DNA of 64,000 bases from Labia minor. Its lineage: Eukaryota > Arthropoda > Insecta > Dermaptera > Spongiphoridae. The notes beneath the pieces are model-generated. The model did no database searches. It saw nothing but the letters and a program-made list of their open reading frames with translations, and was not told the origin of the DNA. A program made the translations under genes and the position numbers. Every line of letters begins with the position of its first letter. Within the stretch, counting starts at the first letter, position 1. The stretch lies in assembly GCA_963082975.1 (NCBI GenBank), contig OY720345.1, positions 33,612,611-33,676,610 of the forward strand, given 5' to 3'. This document shows, one piece after another, positions 10,796 through 23,224 of this stretch.

Positions 10796-12299
10796 ATTTG
10801 CTTTAAAACTGTTTAAAACCCCAGAGTGGACGCTGACAATTTGGGTTTTTCCGGGTAAGACTGTCCCCTCCCCTGGTTTTCCCCAATAACAAAGTGAAAG
10901 AAAATTCCCTTATATGCCTCCCCTTCCGAGCCCCTAAGAGGGGTTATTTTAAAGGAACAATCGAAAAATGATTTTAAATGAATGAATGGATGAAAATTCA
11001 AATTTTATATATAGTTTTTTATATATGTTTATTTATTCACAAAAAATTAATTGACATAATTATCAATTTAATAAAATAAAATAGTATTATTAATAGTATT
11101 AAATTATAGCCGTAATTCTCTAGGAGGATATAGTTAAACAATGAACTTTAAATATTTATATATGTATATATTTTTACGATGATTTTTTTCCGAGGACCGC
11201 GGACCCCCAGTAAAGGCTTCGCGGACCCCCAGGGGTCCGCGGACCACAGTTTAAGAACCACTGATCTATATCATTATAGAGCTTCAAAACTTCTCTGGCA
11301 TTGATTTGATGTTTCTATAAATGCATTGAGCAAAATGAAAAAGACAACCTGTGATGATTGTAAATTTCACAAATTGCGTTATATATTCCCTGGTGAAATA
11401 TACGGTGCAAATGGTGTATTTTGTATTTGGAATCATTAAGCTATTAAAACGTATGCTAATAAACGAAATTTGAGTAAATTCCCTTTATTTTACATACGAA
11501 TTTGACACCCCTATTTTTTTGGAAAAATCACGTGTCTGGGCCATATGTATGTATTTTTTTACCTATTTTTCCCTACTTTCGGTCCAGGCTCGATTACCTC
11601 CTTGGGAGCTCGTGTCTCAGGCAACTGGGTGTCATGCTCACCTTGTAATTAAATTTTCTTAATCACAATTAAAATTAATACAAAAATGAAAAATTTTGTT
11701 TTTAGTGATTTTTTCTTTTAGGGATTTTTTGAGTCATGGATATTTTTATTTAGGGATTTTCGGTTTTAAGGATTTTTCTTTTTAGGGATATTTGGTTTTA
11801 GGGAGAGAGAGTTTTGACTTTTATGGATTTTTTCCTTTAGGGATTTTTACCCGTTTCCATTTTGAAAAAATTAGTCTTCGCTTCATAATTTTTATGAAAT
11901 ATTTAGAACTTGAGTAATATTTTTCTTTATTTTATATTTAAATAATAGTCAATTGGAAAATTTCACAATCATCTAGTAATCTTATATTAAGTCTTTTGTT
12001 TTTTATGTGATTTAGGAGAAATAATAAATAATTTTTTATTTCTTATATTTAATTCTGTACGAAAAAATAAGCAATTTTTATTTATGTTAAAATTATTTTA
12101 AAATAAAATAAACTTACTTATTATACACTAAATTATACTTTATGAATTATTTTTTTTTCAAATAAAAAGAAGGATTATATTTTTTCTTTTCTATTTGTAA
12201 TATAGTACATGATATACAGCAATGTATATTTTTTTCTCTCCTGGGGGGGGTTTTGACCCCCAAACCCCCCCCCCCCCTGGTTGCGCCACTGATTTTCAA

Positions 12300-12689
12300 T
12301 AGGAAATTGTTGACTTTTTTTAATTAAACTTGTTAAACTATCAATGAGGTTATCTGAGGTCACCCTCAGTCTTATGGAATGAAAAAATAAAGGGAACTGA
12401 ACATTACACTTCTCGGTTTGAACTATAAATTTATTGAAAAAAAATATTAATAAATACATTTTTTTTAATTAAATTTTAACACATTTCTAGTAATATATAC
12501 CATTTTCGAGATATCTCGAAGGGTATTAGAACATAAATCTTTTAAAGAATAATCCAGATAGCTTTATATAAATTTTAATTAATATTGATAATTTTTATCA
12601 ATCAAAAATAATTGAAATTGAATTGAAATAATTGTTTTTATTTATAAGGGAATTTTGCAAATAAAACCACATATTGATATTTGTTATTG
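12300..12689. other. Intergenic AT-rich spacer
   Basis: I see no coding sequence here. It is ordinary flanking DNA on the right of the nested transposon block. Confidence 0.4.
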
Positions 12690-12960
12690 TAAATTTATTT
12701 AAAAAAATACACAACGTTTCGATTGCTACTTCTGCAATCGTTATCAAACAGGTGGTGTCCAGCTCAATGGGACGGGTGAACCTCGAAAGCCAGATGGCGT
12801 TGCAGGCGAAAACGGTTGACTCTTCAGGCACCCAATAGATGGCACCGCAAAAAATGACCACAGATCACCCCCTCTCACAGGCCTTCCGAATTCCCTGCAA
12901 TTATTTGAATATCAAACTCGACACCCACATACCATCCCGTACCAACCAAATACATAATAT
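12690..12960 (-). repeat. Repeat fragment with a hammerhead-ribozyme-like motif
   Basis: On the minus strand, 12713-12753 reads TTTGATAACG, then a perfect GATTGC / GCAATC stem with loop AGAAGTA, then GAAACGTTG. The order (C)UGAUGA-like box, stem II, GAAA is that of a hammerhead core, but the first box is degenerate (TTGATAA). A second copy is on the plus strand at 14018-14056. The rest of this segment is richer in G and C than its surroundings and looks transposon-derived. Penelope-like elements are known to carry such ribozymes; membership is inference. Confidence 0.45.
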
Positions 12961-13879
12961 TCAAAACAAACCCAGCAAACATGGTATTAATTGTAAGTAA
13001 ATTTTTTATTATTTAAATTATTTTATTATTTAATTATGAATTATTTTTTATATGCGCATATATTTAGAATTTAATTTTATATGAAAAAACTCATTTTATT
13101 TTAAGTGTTATATTTTTTTTTTAGAAATTAATCAATTTTTATTAATTTAAAATTCTAATTAAATTAATTTTTATCCCAATTAACTAATCAATGTCTTTTT
13201 GTTTTATTAATCGTTGCAAATTTTATCATAACATAATTTTTTATATTTTGTTTGTTATATAAAATAAATTTACCGAATAATATAAATATTAAAAAATTTT
13301 ATAAAATAACGTTTTCCTTATTATCTTAAACTATTTTAAAATTATTTATTAATTTTAATTAATAATTTAATTTAAATATATAATATATGTGTTAATTTAT
13401 CCAATTGGAATTTGCATGATAGCCGAGCGGAGACATCCCACATTTTTTTCATTTATAAATTAACCCAAATGTACGTATATCAGTTGTTTGATAAAATTAG
13501 ATGATTAAAAATGCGTTGGATTAATTATTCTTAGTTAATCAATGATTAATGGATTTCTTGTGATCTTTATAAATAGTATCTTTTTGGAAATAGAAATGAT
13601 TATTTATTTATTTAAAAATTTCCTTCTCGCTAAGAACAATTCGTATGTTTCTCTCGTTTCAAACATTGGCATTGAAGAAAATTTTTAATCTATACATATT
13701 TAATATTAACAAGAACATTGTTCGTTTATTTTATTTATGTAAATTACATAAAAGTAGGTGGAGTTTTCTGTTAATTTAAATTATTTATTTGGATATTTGA
13801 AAAAAGCATATTTGATTTCTGTAATGCTAATTTTATATCTCAATAAATAATTTTTAAATTCCCAATATTCATACAAAAA
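12961..13879. other. Intergenic with a short dispersed repeat
   Basis: About 13390-13450 (CAATTGGAATTTGCATGATA, then GCCGAGCGGAGACATCCCAC) resembles the ends of repeats at 37990-38055 and 50205-50265, which read AATTTGCGAGATAGTCGAGT. The remainder is featureless AT-rich sequence. Confidence 0.45.
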
Positions 13880-14070
13880 AAATTTAAAAATGCCTCCCTC
13901 GTCGGTCGGTAAAAACGCTCACACATGTCCAACCTGTTTGCCATCATTGCCATCACTAGAGGTGAAAAAAAATAGCATTGAGTGATCACCTCTGGTACGG
14001 ATACTCTGTGTTGAAAACGTTGATAACGTTTGCAGAAGTAGCAATCGAAACGTTGTGTATTTTTACCACG
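13880..14070 (+). repeat. Second hammerhead-like repeat fragment
   Basis: 13885-13912 (CCTCCCTCGTCGGTCGGTAA) matches the end of the repeat at about 48180-48212. 14018-14056 repeats the motif at 12713-12753: TTGATAACG, TTTGC / GCAATC, GAAACGTTGTG. The stem has one mismatch here. The fragment is probably part of the same element family, in opposite orientation to the first copy. Confidence 0.4.
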
Positions 14071-14298
14071 TTTTTCTTAGCTTGCTTTCTTGTTTGTTTG
14101 TTTGTTTATTTATCTGTTCGGGTCAAATCTTGCAATCGAAATTTCGACCACTTCCAGTCATCCAATCGCTCTGAAACTTTTCAGAGTAATGTATTCTGGA
14201 TGACAATACAATAAAATAACACATTCGTAGCTTGCAAGTGTTTAATTAGAGCATAATTAATGAATATAATTTTGTATGAGTAATATCCAAACTCCACG

Positions 14299-14802
14299 TG
14301 TTTACATTACACTAGAGTTAAAAATAAGTTTATGATTCGACATAATTTACAATATGTCAATAAACATTCTTAAAATTAAGTGCCTTAGCAGGTAGACACC
14401 TGGAAAGGGTCGTTCAATTGAAAACAGTGTGGTTTATTGTTTGCAGTTGCTGTCAAATACTGACCCTTTTGAAGAGAAACTTTCAACACGTGTCCGGAAA
14501 AACCCTTCTTCATTTCATCCCTCTCCCCCCCCCCTTTCTCCTTACCTTTTGTTCAGGTGATATAAAAGGAAAAACCGAGCACGACTAGCACCCAGATGTA
14601 ATGAAACCAGATGTAATGAGACGAGAGATATAATTAGTACAGACTGGAGTGTGTTCCAGTGCATTTGCCTATTCGGCCTTTGTATGATTAAATAATTTGT
14701 ATCTTCAAACTCATAATAAATTTCTTACTCTTTCTTAAATAAAATTGCCTTTTATTCTTTACCATTTAATTACCCATTAAACTCGTGGGTAAGGTAAACA
14801 CA
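14299..14802 (+). mobile_element. Candidate solo LTR of a retrotransposon
   Basis: This is a segment of about 500 bp that begins TGTTTACATTAC and ends GTAAGGTAAACACA, which are roughly inverted complements. It contains a clear TATA box (GATATAAAAGG, 14559-14569) and an AATAAA signal (14715-14720) in the order expected of an LTR. I found no coding sequence on either side and no certain target duplication. It is therefore a candidate fossil LTR; family unknown. Confidence 0.4.
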
Positions 14803-15159
14803 TAATTTATGGGAAAATCAAAACAAAAAGTGTAAATATTTAAATTTGAAAAAAACCGTTAAAAACCCGTTAAAAGAATAATATAATATGTATAATATTT
14901 AAAATGTAAATAAATTTGAAAGAAGGTATATTAATGTTTTGTACTGTAATTTAGAAAACAAAATTTAAATTTATGATGAGTTTTAGGCAATAAAGAATTA
15001 AAATATGACAAATTTAAAAATTTCTCTTTATAATTCAATTTAAATTTATTACTTTCAGGATAATAGTATTTCATGACTATTAAAGTCAATCAAAAAACTT
15101 AAAAGTAGTATAGGTCAAGTGAAATCGATTGCAATATATGAAGACTAAAAAGTAGAAAA

Positions 15160-16011
15160 TAATACTTTATATAAAAAAAAAACTTTTTTAAAAAACCACG
15201 TTTTTATCGCACTAAAAAGAAGAAAATAATTTTTCTGAAACCCCATAGGTACTGACATTACAAACAAGAGATATGATTTGAAGAAAATTTTCTATAACGT
15301 AAAACGTGGGGCGCAACTATGGCTAAAATATTCTGTATCGTATAAAAATTTATAAATAAATGTTATTAGGTACAAATTAATAGGATAAATGAATTCATAT
15401 TTTAATTAGCTTCAAAAAGTAAAGCTTATAACTTATCGAAATTTTTAAAAGAGGTAAATTTAATTTATGAAAAGATTACCTTTAGATTACTAATAATATT
15501 CACTTTTAAAAAATTCTGATAAAAAATGACATCCTAACAATATTCTGGTAAATAATATAAGAAATTTAACTTGAAGAAATCTAAAACTAAATTTTGCTAC
15601 TGCAAAACTTCTAGCAAATTTTTAATATTTATGTTAATAAAATTTCTAAAGTGTAAATTGAAGATGTTTATTTAATATTAAGGAATTAATTTTCCAAAAA
15701 AAATTTACATTAATAAAAGTATTCTGTTGGATTACTAATAATATTCCCTTTTACAAAAAGTCTGGTAAAAAATATAAAACTTAAAATATAAATCCATGGA
15801 TATTGAAATAAATTAATCAAAGAAATTATATTGCATTTAAAAAATTTATTATTATTTGCGCCCCACGTTTTACGTTATAGAAAATTTTCTTCAAATCATA
15901 TCTCTTGTTTGTAATGTCAGTACCTATGGGGTTTCAGAAAAATTATTTTCTTCTTTTTAGTGCGTTAAAAACGTGGTTTTTTAAAAAAGTTTTTTTTTTA
16001 TATAAAGTATT
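15160..16011. mobile_element. Foldback/MITE element with ~157-bp terminal inverted repeats
   Basis: The left arm 15160-15316 runs from AATACTTTATATAAAAAAAA to AAAACGTGGGGCGCAA. It is repeated almost perfectly in inverted orientation as 15856-16011, which starts TTGCGCCCCACGTTTT and ends TATAAAGTATT. The arms share the blocks CCCCATAGGTACTGACATTA and CAAACAAGAGATATGATTTG. The central 540 bp is AT-rich and non-coding. The transcript would fold into a very long hairpin. The superfamily is unknown. Confidence 0.85.
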
Positions 16012-17602
16012 TTTGTATTTTAAACATTGATTTTTATTTAAAAAACATTTTTTAATAAATAGAAGAATAAAAAGAAAATTTTTATGATTTAATATCATTT
16101 GTTTTTATTAGTTTAAATATTGTCAGACTTACATTTAAAAAATATTAAACTTAGTAATATAGATTGATGACATATCATTAAAACAAATAATAAATGTGAT
16201 ATTTATATGTAATTTTTTGCCAAGTTATTATTGACTGAAAAATATAATCAAGTATAATTAAGAAAAATAAGAAATTAAAATATAAAAATAAAATTTACGT
16301 ATATATAAAAAGTAGTACAAGTTATTGATTTATTTATAGTTACAAATTTATTAATTTTAGATATCTTAAATTTTAATAATAATGTAGAATTAAAAATTGA
16401 AGTAAAATAAAAGTAAATTCACTAGTATTTATATAAATTTTTTTATTTATAATGTATCTACTGAGAATTTGTAACTTTAAGGAATTCTCTAAAAAGTAAA
16501 ATAATATAAGTATATTTTTTTAAAATTAATTAAAATCCATGATTATTTCTTTGACTTAAATAATGAACTTTAAAATATAAATTATATATAGGATCAGTCT
16601 ATAAAAAATTCGGAAGGAATTTTTTTGTTACAACAATAATTTATATTATATAATATAATCATTTAATTGTTTTATATATATATATGCTCGTTGACAAAAA
16701 AATCGTGCCACTTATTTTTTTTAAACTACCTATTCATTTTCAATGGCATCAAATTGCGATAAAAATTATGATATTTTAAAATTTAATAATAAAAATAAAT
16801 TGTTTCTGTAGTAAAACTTTGATTTATTAAAAATGAATATGAACATAAGAAAATTTAGTTATTTGAGATTAAAAATAATTTCATTATTTTTTAAGAATAT
16901 AAAAAGTCAAGATGAAAATTTTGGGCTCGATTTTTTTGTGCGTAAGAGTAATTACTTTTAATTAATACATTTTATCCAACAAATTTTTAAAAATTTCAAA
17001 ATAGGTTTATTAATTTTTTCAATGGATTATTAATAAAAATTTTTTCTTTTAATGAATAAAATGTAATTTTATTTGTTTAACTTGGTTTACATCTAATATT
17101 CGAAGTCACAAAAAAAAATAGAAGATTTTGACTTTTTTAGATAAGAAATTTGATATATATTTAAAAATATTTATTTTTTTCTATAAAAGTAAAATTTTGT
17201 CTAATACAAAATTTTCAATTTTTAAATTATTATTAAAAAATGAAATTAATTAATTCTTATCAATAATCGAAGTAAAAATAAATATTTATATATATCAAAG
17301 ATTTTCACTGATTTTTTTAAATTAAATGAATAATTTGTTAGAATTTATAGGAAAAATTGAGAGCACTTTTTTAATAAAAAAAAAAAATCAAAATACAAGA
17401 ATAAATATAAAGGATGTTATTTACAAAAATGAGAGAATTGTTATGAAATAGGATGTTTGTGAAATAATATGGAAGGGTGTCATATCACAGCTTAAGAATT
17501 AATCCTCATCTTGATATATATAAATGTATATATATACCCGAGCCCCAACAATTTAGCCTTTATTTTTGACTTCGAATTAATGATAAAAAAATTATAATAA
17601 AA
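16012..17602. other. Intergenic AT-rich spacer
   Basis: I see no coding sequence. Short phrases such as GACAAAAAAATCGTGCCACT (about 16692-16711) look like degraded transposon ends but cannot be assigned. Confidence 0.4.
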
Positions 17603-20600
17603 TTAAAAACTACATGCAGGTGGAGGTGACCGTACACCTTGTAATATTTGAGATTCGGCATCCAATTTAATTTGTTTTAATCGTGTTTTCAGTGGCTCTA
17701 ACTGAGTGCCTAGCCATTCATAAGTTGTTGGAGGATAATAGAATTCGTCTAATGCATTTTTTAGAAATTCTTCTAAAGACGACAATTCAAAAAATAAACT
17801 AAAAAATTATAATAAATCTTCAAAAATATCTTCATCGTGCTACATTAAAAGAATTAATAGAAAAAATCTTACTCAGTGAAAGCAGGAATAAGATTTTCAA
17901 GTTGCATAGGATTGACTAAACCATGTTCAATTTGCCAGCTGTTCATCCAGGTTGCAATTCTATGGTAAATTAAATAAAAGCATTTTATTAGTTTTTATTC
18001 TTAGCTAATTTATATATATATATATTTGTAATGTATACTTACTGATCACTCTCGACAATAGACTTGTACTTTGTTTTATAATTAAGATACCATTCAACTC
18101 CAACACTTATTTTCCACCCGGGAAAATTAAGTTGAGTAGCTACCTGACGAGGCCTGAAAAGAAATATATCTTAGTAACTGTGGTATTTAAAACTTGGATT
18201 TTTACTTTATGTCATCTTCTATAACAAAGATGCGTACCAGACAAAACCTTATCACTCGATTGGTGATAAAAAATAAGAGAATGATAATTTATTTGACATT
18301 CAGTTAATTTTATCATAGAGTGATGGATAAAATTAAATTTTAATTGAAATGTATATATTTTTTATTAAATAAATATACCTTGGAAATGGTACAAGATCCA
18401 GAGGAGTTTCTGTATATCCAAGTTCTTTCGATACTGTATTATAAATACTTATCGAATAACTTCCTGTAGTCCAAACTTTCAAACATATCGCCAGACTTGG
18501 TATTGTACATGGTAATAATTCACACATTGTTGCATAATGGTCATACCTATAATAAATTATATTCAATTAATGTTTATAAATTTATAAAATTAACTAATAT
18601 TAAATTTATTAAAACTAAATCTTTTAATTTGTTAATTGTTTAAACGTTTAACGTAAAAGAATAAAAATGGATTTTGAAATTTGTAGAAAATTTTATACAA
18701 ATGAAGAATATGATATTTGATTTATTATAATATAATTATTAAATAAAAAAATCATAATTATTAGTTCATTTGTTAAATTATTTTATTGATAAAATTTACC
18801 TAGACCATCCTGTTAGTGCAATGCCCCTAAAATTTTGAAATTTGTTTACTTCTTTACTGAGTGCAACCAACCAATTTTCGTGATTACTTAAATGATGTTG
18901 GATGATGGGTAGAACTTGACAACTACCAGTTGCACCTTTAAACGCTGATGCGACCCAAAAGTTATTGAATACAGTACAATATTTGTCCCATATATCTGAA
19001 ATATACGAACTTGTAAAACAATATTGATTATTAAATGTGAGCAAATTCTACCTGAAGGTAGTTGATTGGCATCAGCAGGTTGATAATGCCATATCATTGG
19101 TTCAACATATTGACCAAGGTTATAACTTCGTATAGCCTGAGCAGGTACTTCACGTAACATGTCGTCCCACATTATAACGGTTAAATTTGGAAAGGAACTT
19201 CTAATTTGTTGGGCAACAGATTGGACATGTTCCAAGAATAAATGTGCTTTCCCTAATTGATTACTTTCTGCTCTGCGAATGCATGTAGGACATAGACCCA
19301 TATGCCAAACCTAGAAATAATGTTGATATATTAATTTTTTGAATATTTTTACTCAATATAAAGGATTTTATAAAGTGTATACCTCATCAGCACCTATATG
19401 TAAATATTGGATATCAGGATGAAATTCAACGATCTGTTTGATCATTTCAGAGACTAAAGTCATGGCACCTGGATGAGATGGGCACATTGAACTTGGATAC
19501 GCTTCTACTTCACGAAGAGCTTTCCATTGAGAGTGTTTTAATACAAACTAAAATTCGTTAAAAATATAATCTTTTTTAACATTTAGATACTGAATTCACA
19601 ATTCTGTTATTTCTCTTACTTACATTCATTTTATTCATATCGGTGAATTTTTTTGTAATGTAATTTTATAATACTATAAAATTTGGAGGGGTGAGGTATA
19701 TACTAAATATATTTATAATTCAAACACCTTAACCTAAGAAATACCTCTAAGATCTAATATTAAAAATATTAAATCTAGTAAATTAAAATTAATCAACAGA
19801 TGAAAAAATGATTTAAATATATAATGAAAATTCAATTTGTAAAGTCTCTTGTGTCCAAATAGACAATTTCGATTAAAAAAAGATAAAATATACGAAGAAT
19901 AGAAATTTTATATTTATTTTATGTTAAATGATGATATTCGTTAAAAATTAAAAGTAGCGCAATAATTATATATTTTTTATTCCTTGTAATTTCCTCAAGA
20001 AGTATTTTGTTTAAATTTTAGAAAATATTTTAGATATTTATTAATGTATATTTTAATCCAAATTTAAGGTGCTTAAAGAGATCCTATAATATATCAAACT
20101 ATAAATAATTAAAATATTAAATAACTAGTATTATAATATAAAGTAATTTTATATTAGTAAAATAAGATTGTGAAAAATTCGTATCCTTACTATAGTAATA
20201 TAAGATCTAATTATAAATGCAAATAAATAAACAATAATGTTCTAAAAATATATATAAATAAATTTTAATATATATTTAATCATATAATCTTTTATTAATT
20301 TTTATGGTTAATATTAATTTTATCAATTACTTAATTTACTTTATTATTATTGGAAATATGATTTAAAAAAATTATGATTAGTTATGTATTATTAGTTTAT
20401 TTAATAAAAAATACCTCCAAGTGTCCAAAAGTTTGTACAAGTGGAATAACAATCAATCCATTGTCATTTGCCATTTGCAGAAGTTGTTTTGCCTCGACAA
20501 CAGAATATGCACCCCCATGATTTCCAGGACCTTTGCTTCCAATGGCAGATAATTCCCGGGTATATGGAAAAGTATCTTCCCATTCTATTAGAAGACCTGT

Positions 20601-20778
20601 AGCTCCCCAATCTCTTAATATGGGGAAAAGCTATCCACAGAAAAATAAAATTAATTTAAAAAATAAAAATTGTATATATGTAAATAATAAATACCTGTTC
20701 AAAATAAGATATACGTGGTGGAGCCCCTTTTAAATCTAAATGTACTAAACGATGTGAGCCCAGAGTTAAATTTTCCAT
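17603..20778 (-). CDS. HEXD: Hexosaminidase D (GH20 beta-hexosaminidase)
   Basis: Nine exons (20695-20778, 20415-20630, 19383-19547, 19052-19310, 18800-18995, 18379-18546, 18043-18153, 17873-17959, 17603-17798) join in frame to 493 residues; human HEXD has 486. Conserved blocks in order are RLVHLDLKGAPPRISYFEQ, IPLVQTFGHLE, QYLHIGADEVWHMG, VIMWDDMLREVPAQ, WVASAFKGATG, ALTGWSRYDHYATMCELLPC and PSLAICL. The catalytic Asp-Glu pair of GH20 is in HIGADE (residues 154-155). There is no signal peptide, which fits the nucleocytoplasmic location reported for this enzyme, unlike lysosomal HEXA/HEXB. It removes terminal N-acetylgalactosamine or N-acetylglucosamine residues. Introns are mostly 55-250 bp; one of about 870 bp separates exons 2 and 3. 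No sign of decay. Confidence 0.96.
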
Positions 20779-23224
20779 TTTTATTCTTATCTTAAATTAT
20801 AAATAATAATAAATTTGATTATATCATTATATATTTTTCAAAGAATAATGATATATATTTTTAATTCGAATTATGTAAATAAAAACTAACATAATTTGAA
20901 TAAAAACAAAATTAAATTGTATTAAGCTGAACACATTTATGACTTAAAAGAATAAATTTTGATTTTTAGAAATATTTGAAAACAAAAACATTATGTCAGT
21001 TGTCAATTAATAATCAATCTGATAAGTTCATTGAATAAAATGTAATAAGTAGATGATAGGGTTTGTATCGCTTGGTTATGGTTCGATGCCAAAGAGGTTA
21101 GACTCAGACATCATGTGTTATCGCAATACAACAAAATTTAATATTTAAATTATATAAAAAATATCCAATTTTATAAAAATATAAATCAAACATTATCTCT
21201 AAACCAAATGTTAGATAAAGAAAAATAAGATAATTTTAAAATAATTCATAAAATAAAAAAATCATTTTTAAAAGGATCATTTTTTAGAAAAATAAAATTA
21301 TTTTTTTACTTATATTAAATTTGTTATAACTATAAAATAAATATATTTTTAAAATTTATTATAATTATATATTTATTCAAGAATTATTTTTAATTACGAA
21401 TACTTATTTTATAAGTTTTATAAACTTATAATATTTTAAGCGTATATTTATTTATTACTAGAAAAAGTTATGGAATATCTTAGTAGTTATAATGGTTTAG
21501 TTTTGAAATATAAATAATTATAATATTTTATTTGTTTAATATGCTTAAAGTACAAACTTCGTATAACCGGCATGTTAAAACCATATAATCTACTTAATTA
21601 GTTGAGGGCTGCAAGTTTTCAATGTTCTAAAAATTAATATAATAAGAATGATTATTTTATGTATAGCAAGACCTTTATTATCTGGAATCTCGATGGGGCA
21701 ATTTTTATATATTTTTTTCTTTAAATATTTAAATACAGGAGAATGCCGATTACAACAGGTTTATTTTGTTACGGGGAATATAAATAGATATTAGGAAAGA
21801 ATTATTTAACAAAAAACGCAAAATTATTGACTTTTTCTCGAAATAAAAATTTAATTTGAACAGGAGTTTATTTTTCCACCTATACAAATTGTTAATTAAA
21901 AATAGTTTACATACTCATATGTTAGTGCAAATACAAAGGTTTACATAACATCTTCAACACTTTTCTTAATAACCTTATAACCCATTTAGTTAATAAAATA
22001 TTGTGTTTCGATTATCCAGGGTTTTCAATTATCAGTTGTCCACCTCCCCGATATCGGAAATGCGAGTCCTACTGAATTTATTATACTGAAATGTATATAT
22101 ATTTTAAAAATACATAATTCTTTATTAGTTCATTTTTAATTAAAAATATAAATCAATATCTTAAAATACAGGAGCTCAAACTTTTATAATTGTTCTCATA
22201 TTAGAAATTTTTAAAATCTCATTATTATCTTTTCAGTGTCGGACCAAGGAATTTTCGGGCCCCCCACCCAGATGAAAAAAAAAACATAAAATCTATTATT
22301 TATTTTATTTTTCATTTAAAAAAATTATTATTGTATTGTATGTAATAAAGATTATTGCATAGAGCAGGGGGCCGGCACACTTGGTGATACTTAGAGCCTG
22401 AAAAATCGTGATTTTCATTTTACCTTTTTTTTTAGAACCATATTGAAAAAATTCGAAAATATTTAAAAGTCTGATCGCAAAATCATTTTTACTTTTTTTT
22501 TTACAAATTTACCAGCTTGAAAAAATTTACGATTTTTTTAACCGTTTTACGGGTCCCTTAAATTAGTTGCCTATGTATCTTTTATCCCATTTCATTCTCC
22601 ACTAATTTTATTCTATATGAGCATGTTAAAAAATTTTGAACAAGATTCAATACTTTCATCAACTTAAATTTCAAAAACATAAAAGTTAATAATATATTAA
22701 GAGTTTACGCTATCATTCAATAAAAATATCGTTATTGAAAATAAGCTGTCAGTGAACTTGCTATAGGTTGTTTATGGTGCTTATAATAATTTTTAATAAA
22801 TATAAATAATAAAAAATACATAAATCTATATTTACTTCTTTATCTATATAATTTATTATGTTATTTAGATGAATGGAATGAACATTTTATTAGATTATTT
22901 AAAGTTACATTTACTGTTATATTAAATGTTTATTAATTCTTAATTCAGAAAAAGTATTTTAAAGTATATATTGGGTTTTATTAATGTATTCTAGAGAAGA
23001 TCAATTAATAATAAGAACAATTATTTTAAAATATAATATTTTGTTATTTTATTAAAAAATTGATTGTTATAAATAAACACGAACATATGTGAACCGTATA
23101 AAAGTGCTGGTCACTTAAATAGAACAATAAAAGTAAAAGTTGAAAATTGATTGAATTTAATCGGGAAAAGTGGAATAAAAAGTTTATAAAAAATTTAACA
23201 CCACTTAATAAATAAATTTTAAAA
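20779..23224. other. Intergenic with hAT-like end fragments
   Basis: Most of this stretch is plain AT-rich DNA. Near 22236 the phrase CAGTGTCGGACCAAGG starts a more GC-rich patch (GGGCCCCCCACCC). Near 22365 CAGGGGGCCGGCACACTTGG resembles the start of hAT elements of the CAGGGGTCGGCAAAC type. I found no matching right ends, so these are probably truncated copies. Confidence 0.4.

Larger units (their letters stand above)
7817..11263 (-). mobile_element. hAT (Charlie/ZBED type) transposon, apparently complete
   Basis: The ends are CATAGGTTCTTAAAC and GTTTAAGAACCACTG, flanked by perfect 8-bp duplications ATCTATAT (7809-7816 and 11264-11271). The subterminal regions carry repeated GGACCCCC / GGGGTCC blocks. 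The single transposase gene (8203-10062) is uninterrupted. The 3' third is non-coding and contains a 30-bp satellite (10291-10500) and a 55-bp tandem duplication (10686-10795). Two short relatives that share its end sequences are at 48761-49225 and 52765-53225. The insertion lies within the MULE coding remnant. Confidence 0.93.
7200..11860 (-). mobile_element. Mutator-like (MULE) transposon remnant split by the hAT insertion
   Basis: Minus-strand coding fragments lie on both sides of the hAT element. Right of it (about 11280-11346) is GCLFHFAQCIYRNIKSM. Left of it (about 7530-7800) are HLQTLAALILVPPSK, RDLFSFFERTWLGEQF and GLPRTNNALEGY. The last is the PRTNNALEGW-type motif of insect MULE transposases. 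The reading frame is broken several times. The outer parts hold degenerate AAAAATCCCT units (about 7225-7285) and the inverted AGGGATTTTT units (about 11700-11855), which may be the long terminal inverted repeats. The boundaries given are estimates. Confidence 0.7.
5268..12291. mobile_element. Outer DNA transposon with CAGTGGCG termini (hAT-like), nested host of three others
   Basis: The left end reads CAGTGGCGCAACCAGG and the right end CCTGGTTGCGCCACTG, a perfect 16-bp terminal inverted repeat, each followed inward by G or C runs. The flanks 5260-5267 and 12292-12299 are both ATTTTCAA, an 8-bp target-site duplication as in hAT elements. A smaller relative with the same CAGTGGCG ends and its own 8-bp duplication is at 32578-32877. 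Inside are a mariner (5965-7168), a MULE remnant (about 7200-11860) and an intact hAT (7817-11263). I found no transposase clearly belonging to the outer element. Because the flanking base G also repeats (GATTTTCAA), a 9-bp duplication, as MULEs make, cannot be excluded; then the MULE coding sequence would be the element's own. Confidence 0.8.

Noticed and set aside
12598-12861. Minus-strand 87-codon frame as a gene
   Set aside because: No recognisable domain; it overlaps the hammerhead-like repeat and has no splice or promoter support.
13978-14214. Plus-strand 78-codon frame with a hydrophobic run
   Set aside because: It reads through the second copy of the hammerhead-like repeat and a TTTG run; the hydrophobicity is a composition effect.
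17603-20778. Lysosomal hexosaminidase (HEXA/HEXB)
   Set aside because: There is no signal peptide, and the N-terminus RLVHLDLKGAPPRISY plus the domain order match hexosaminidase D.
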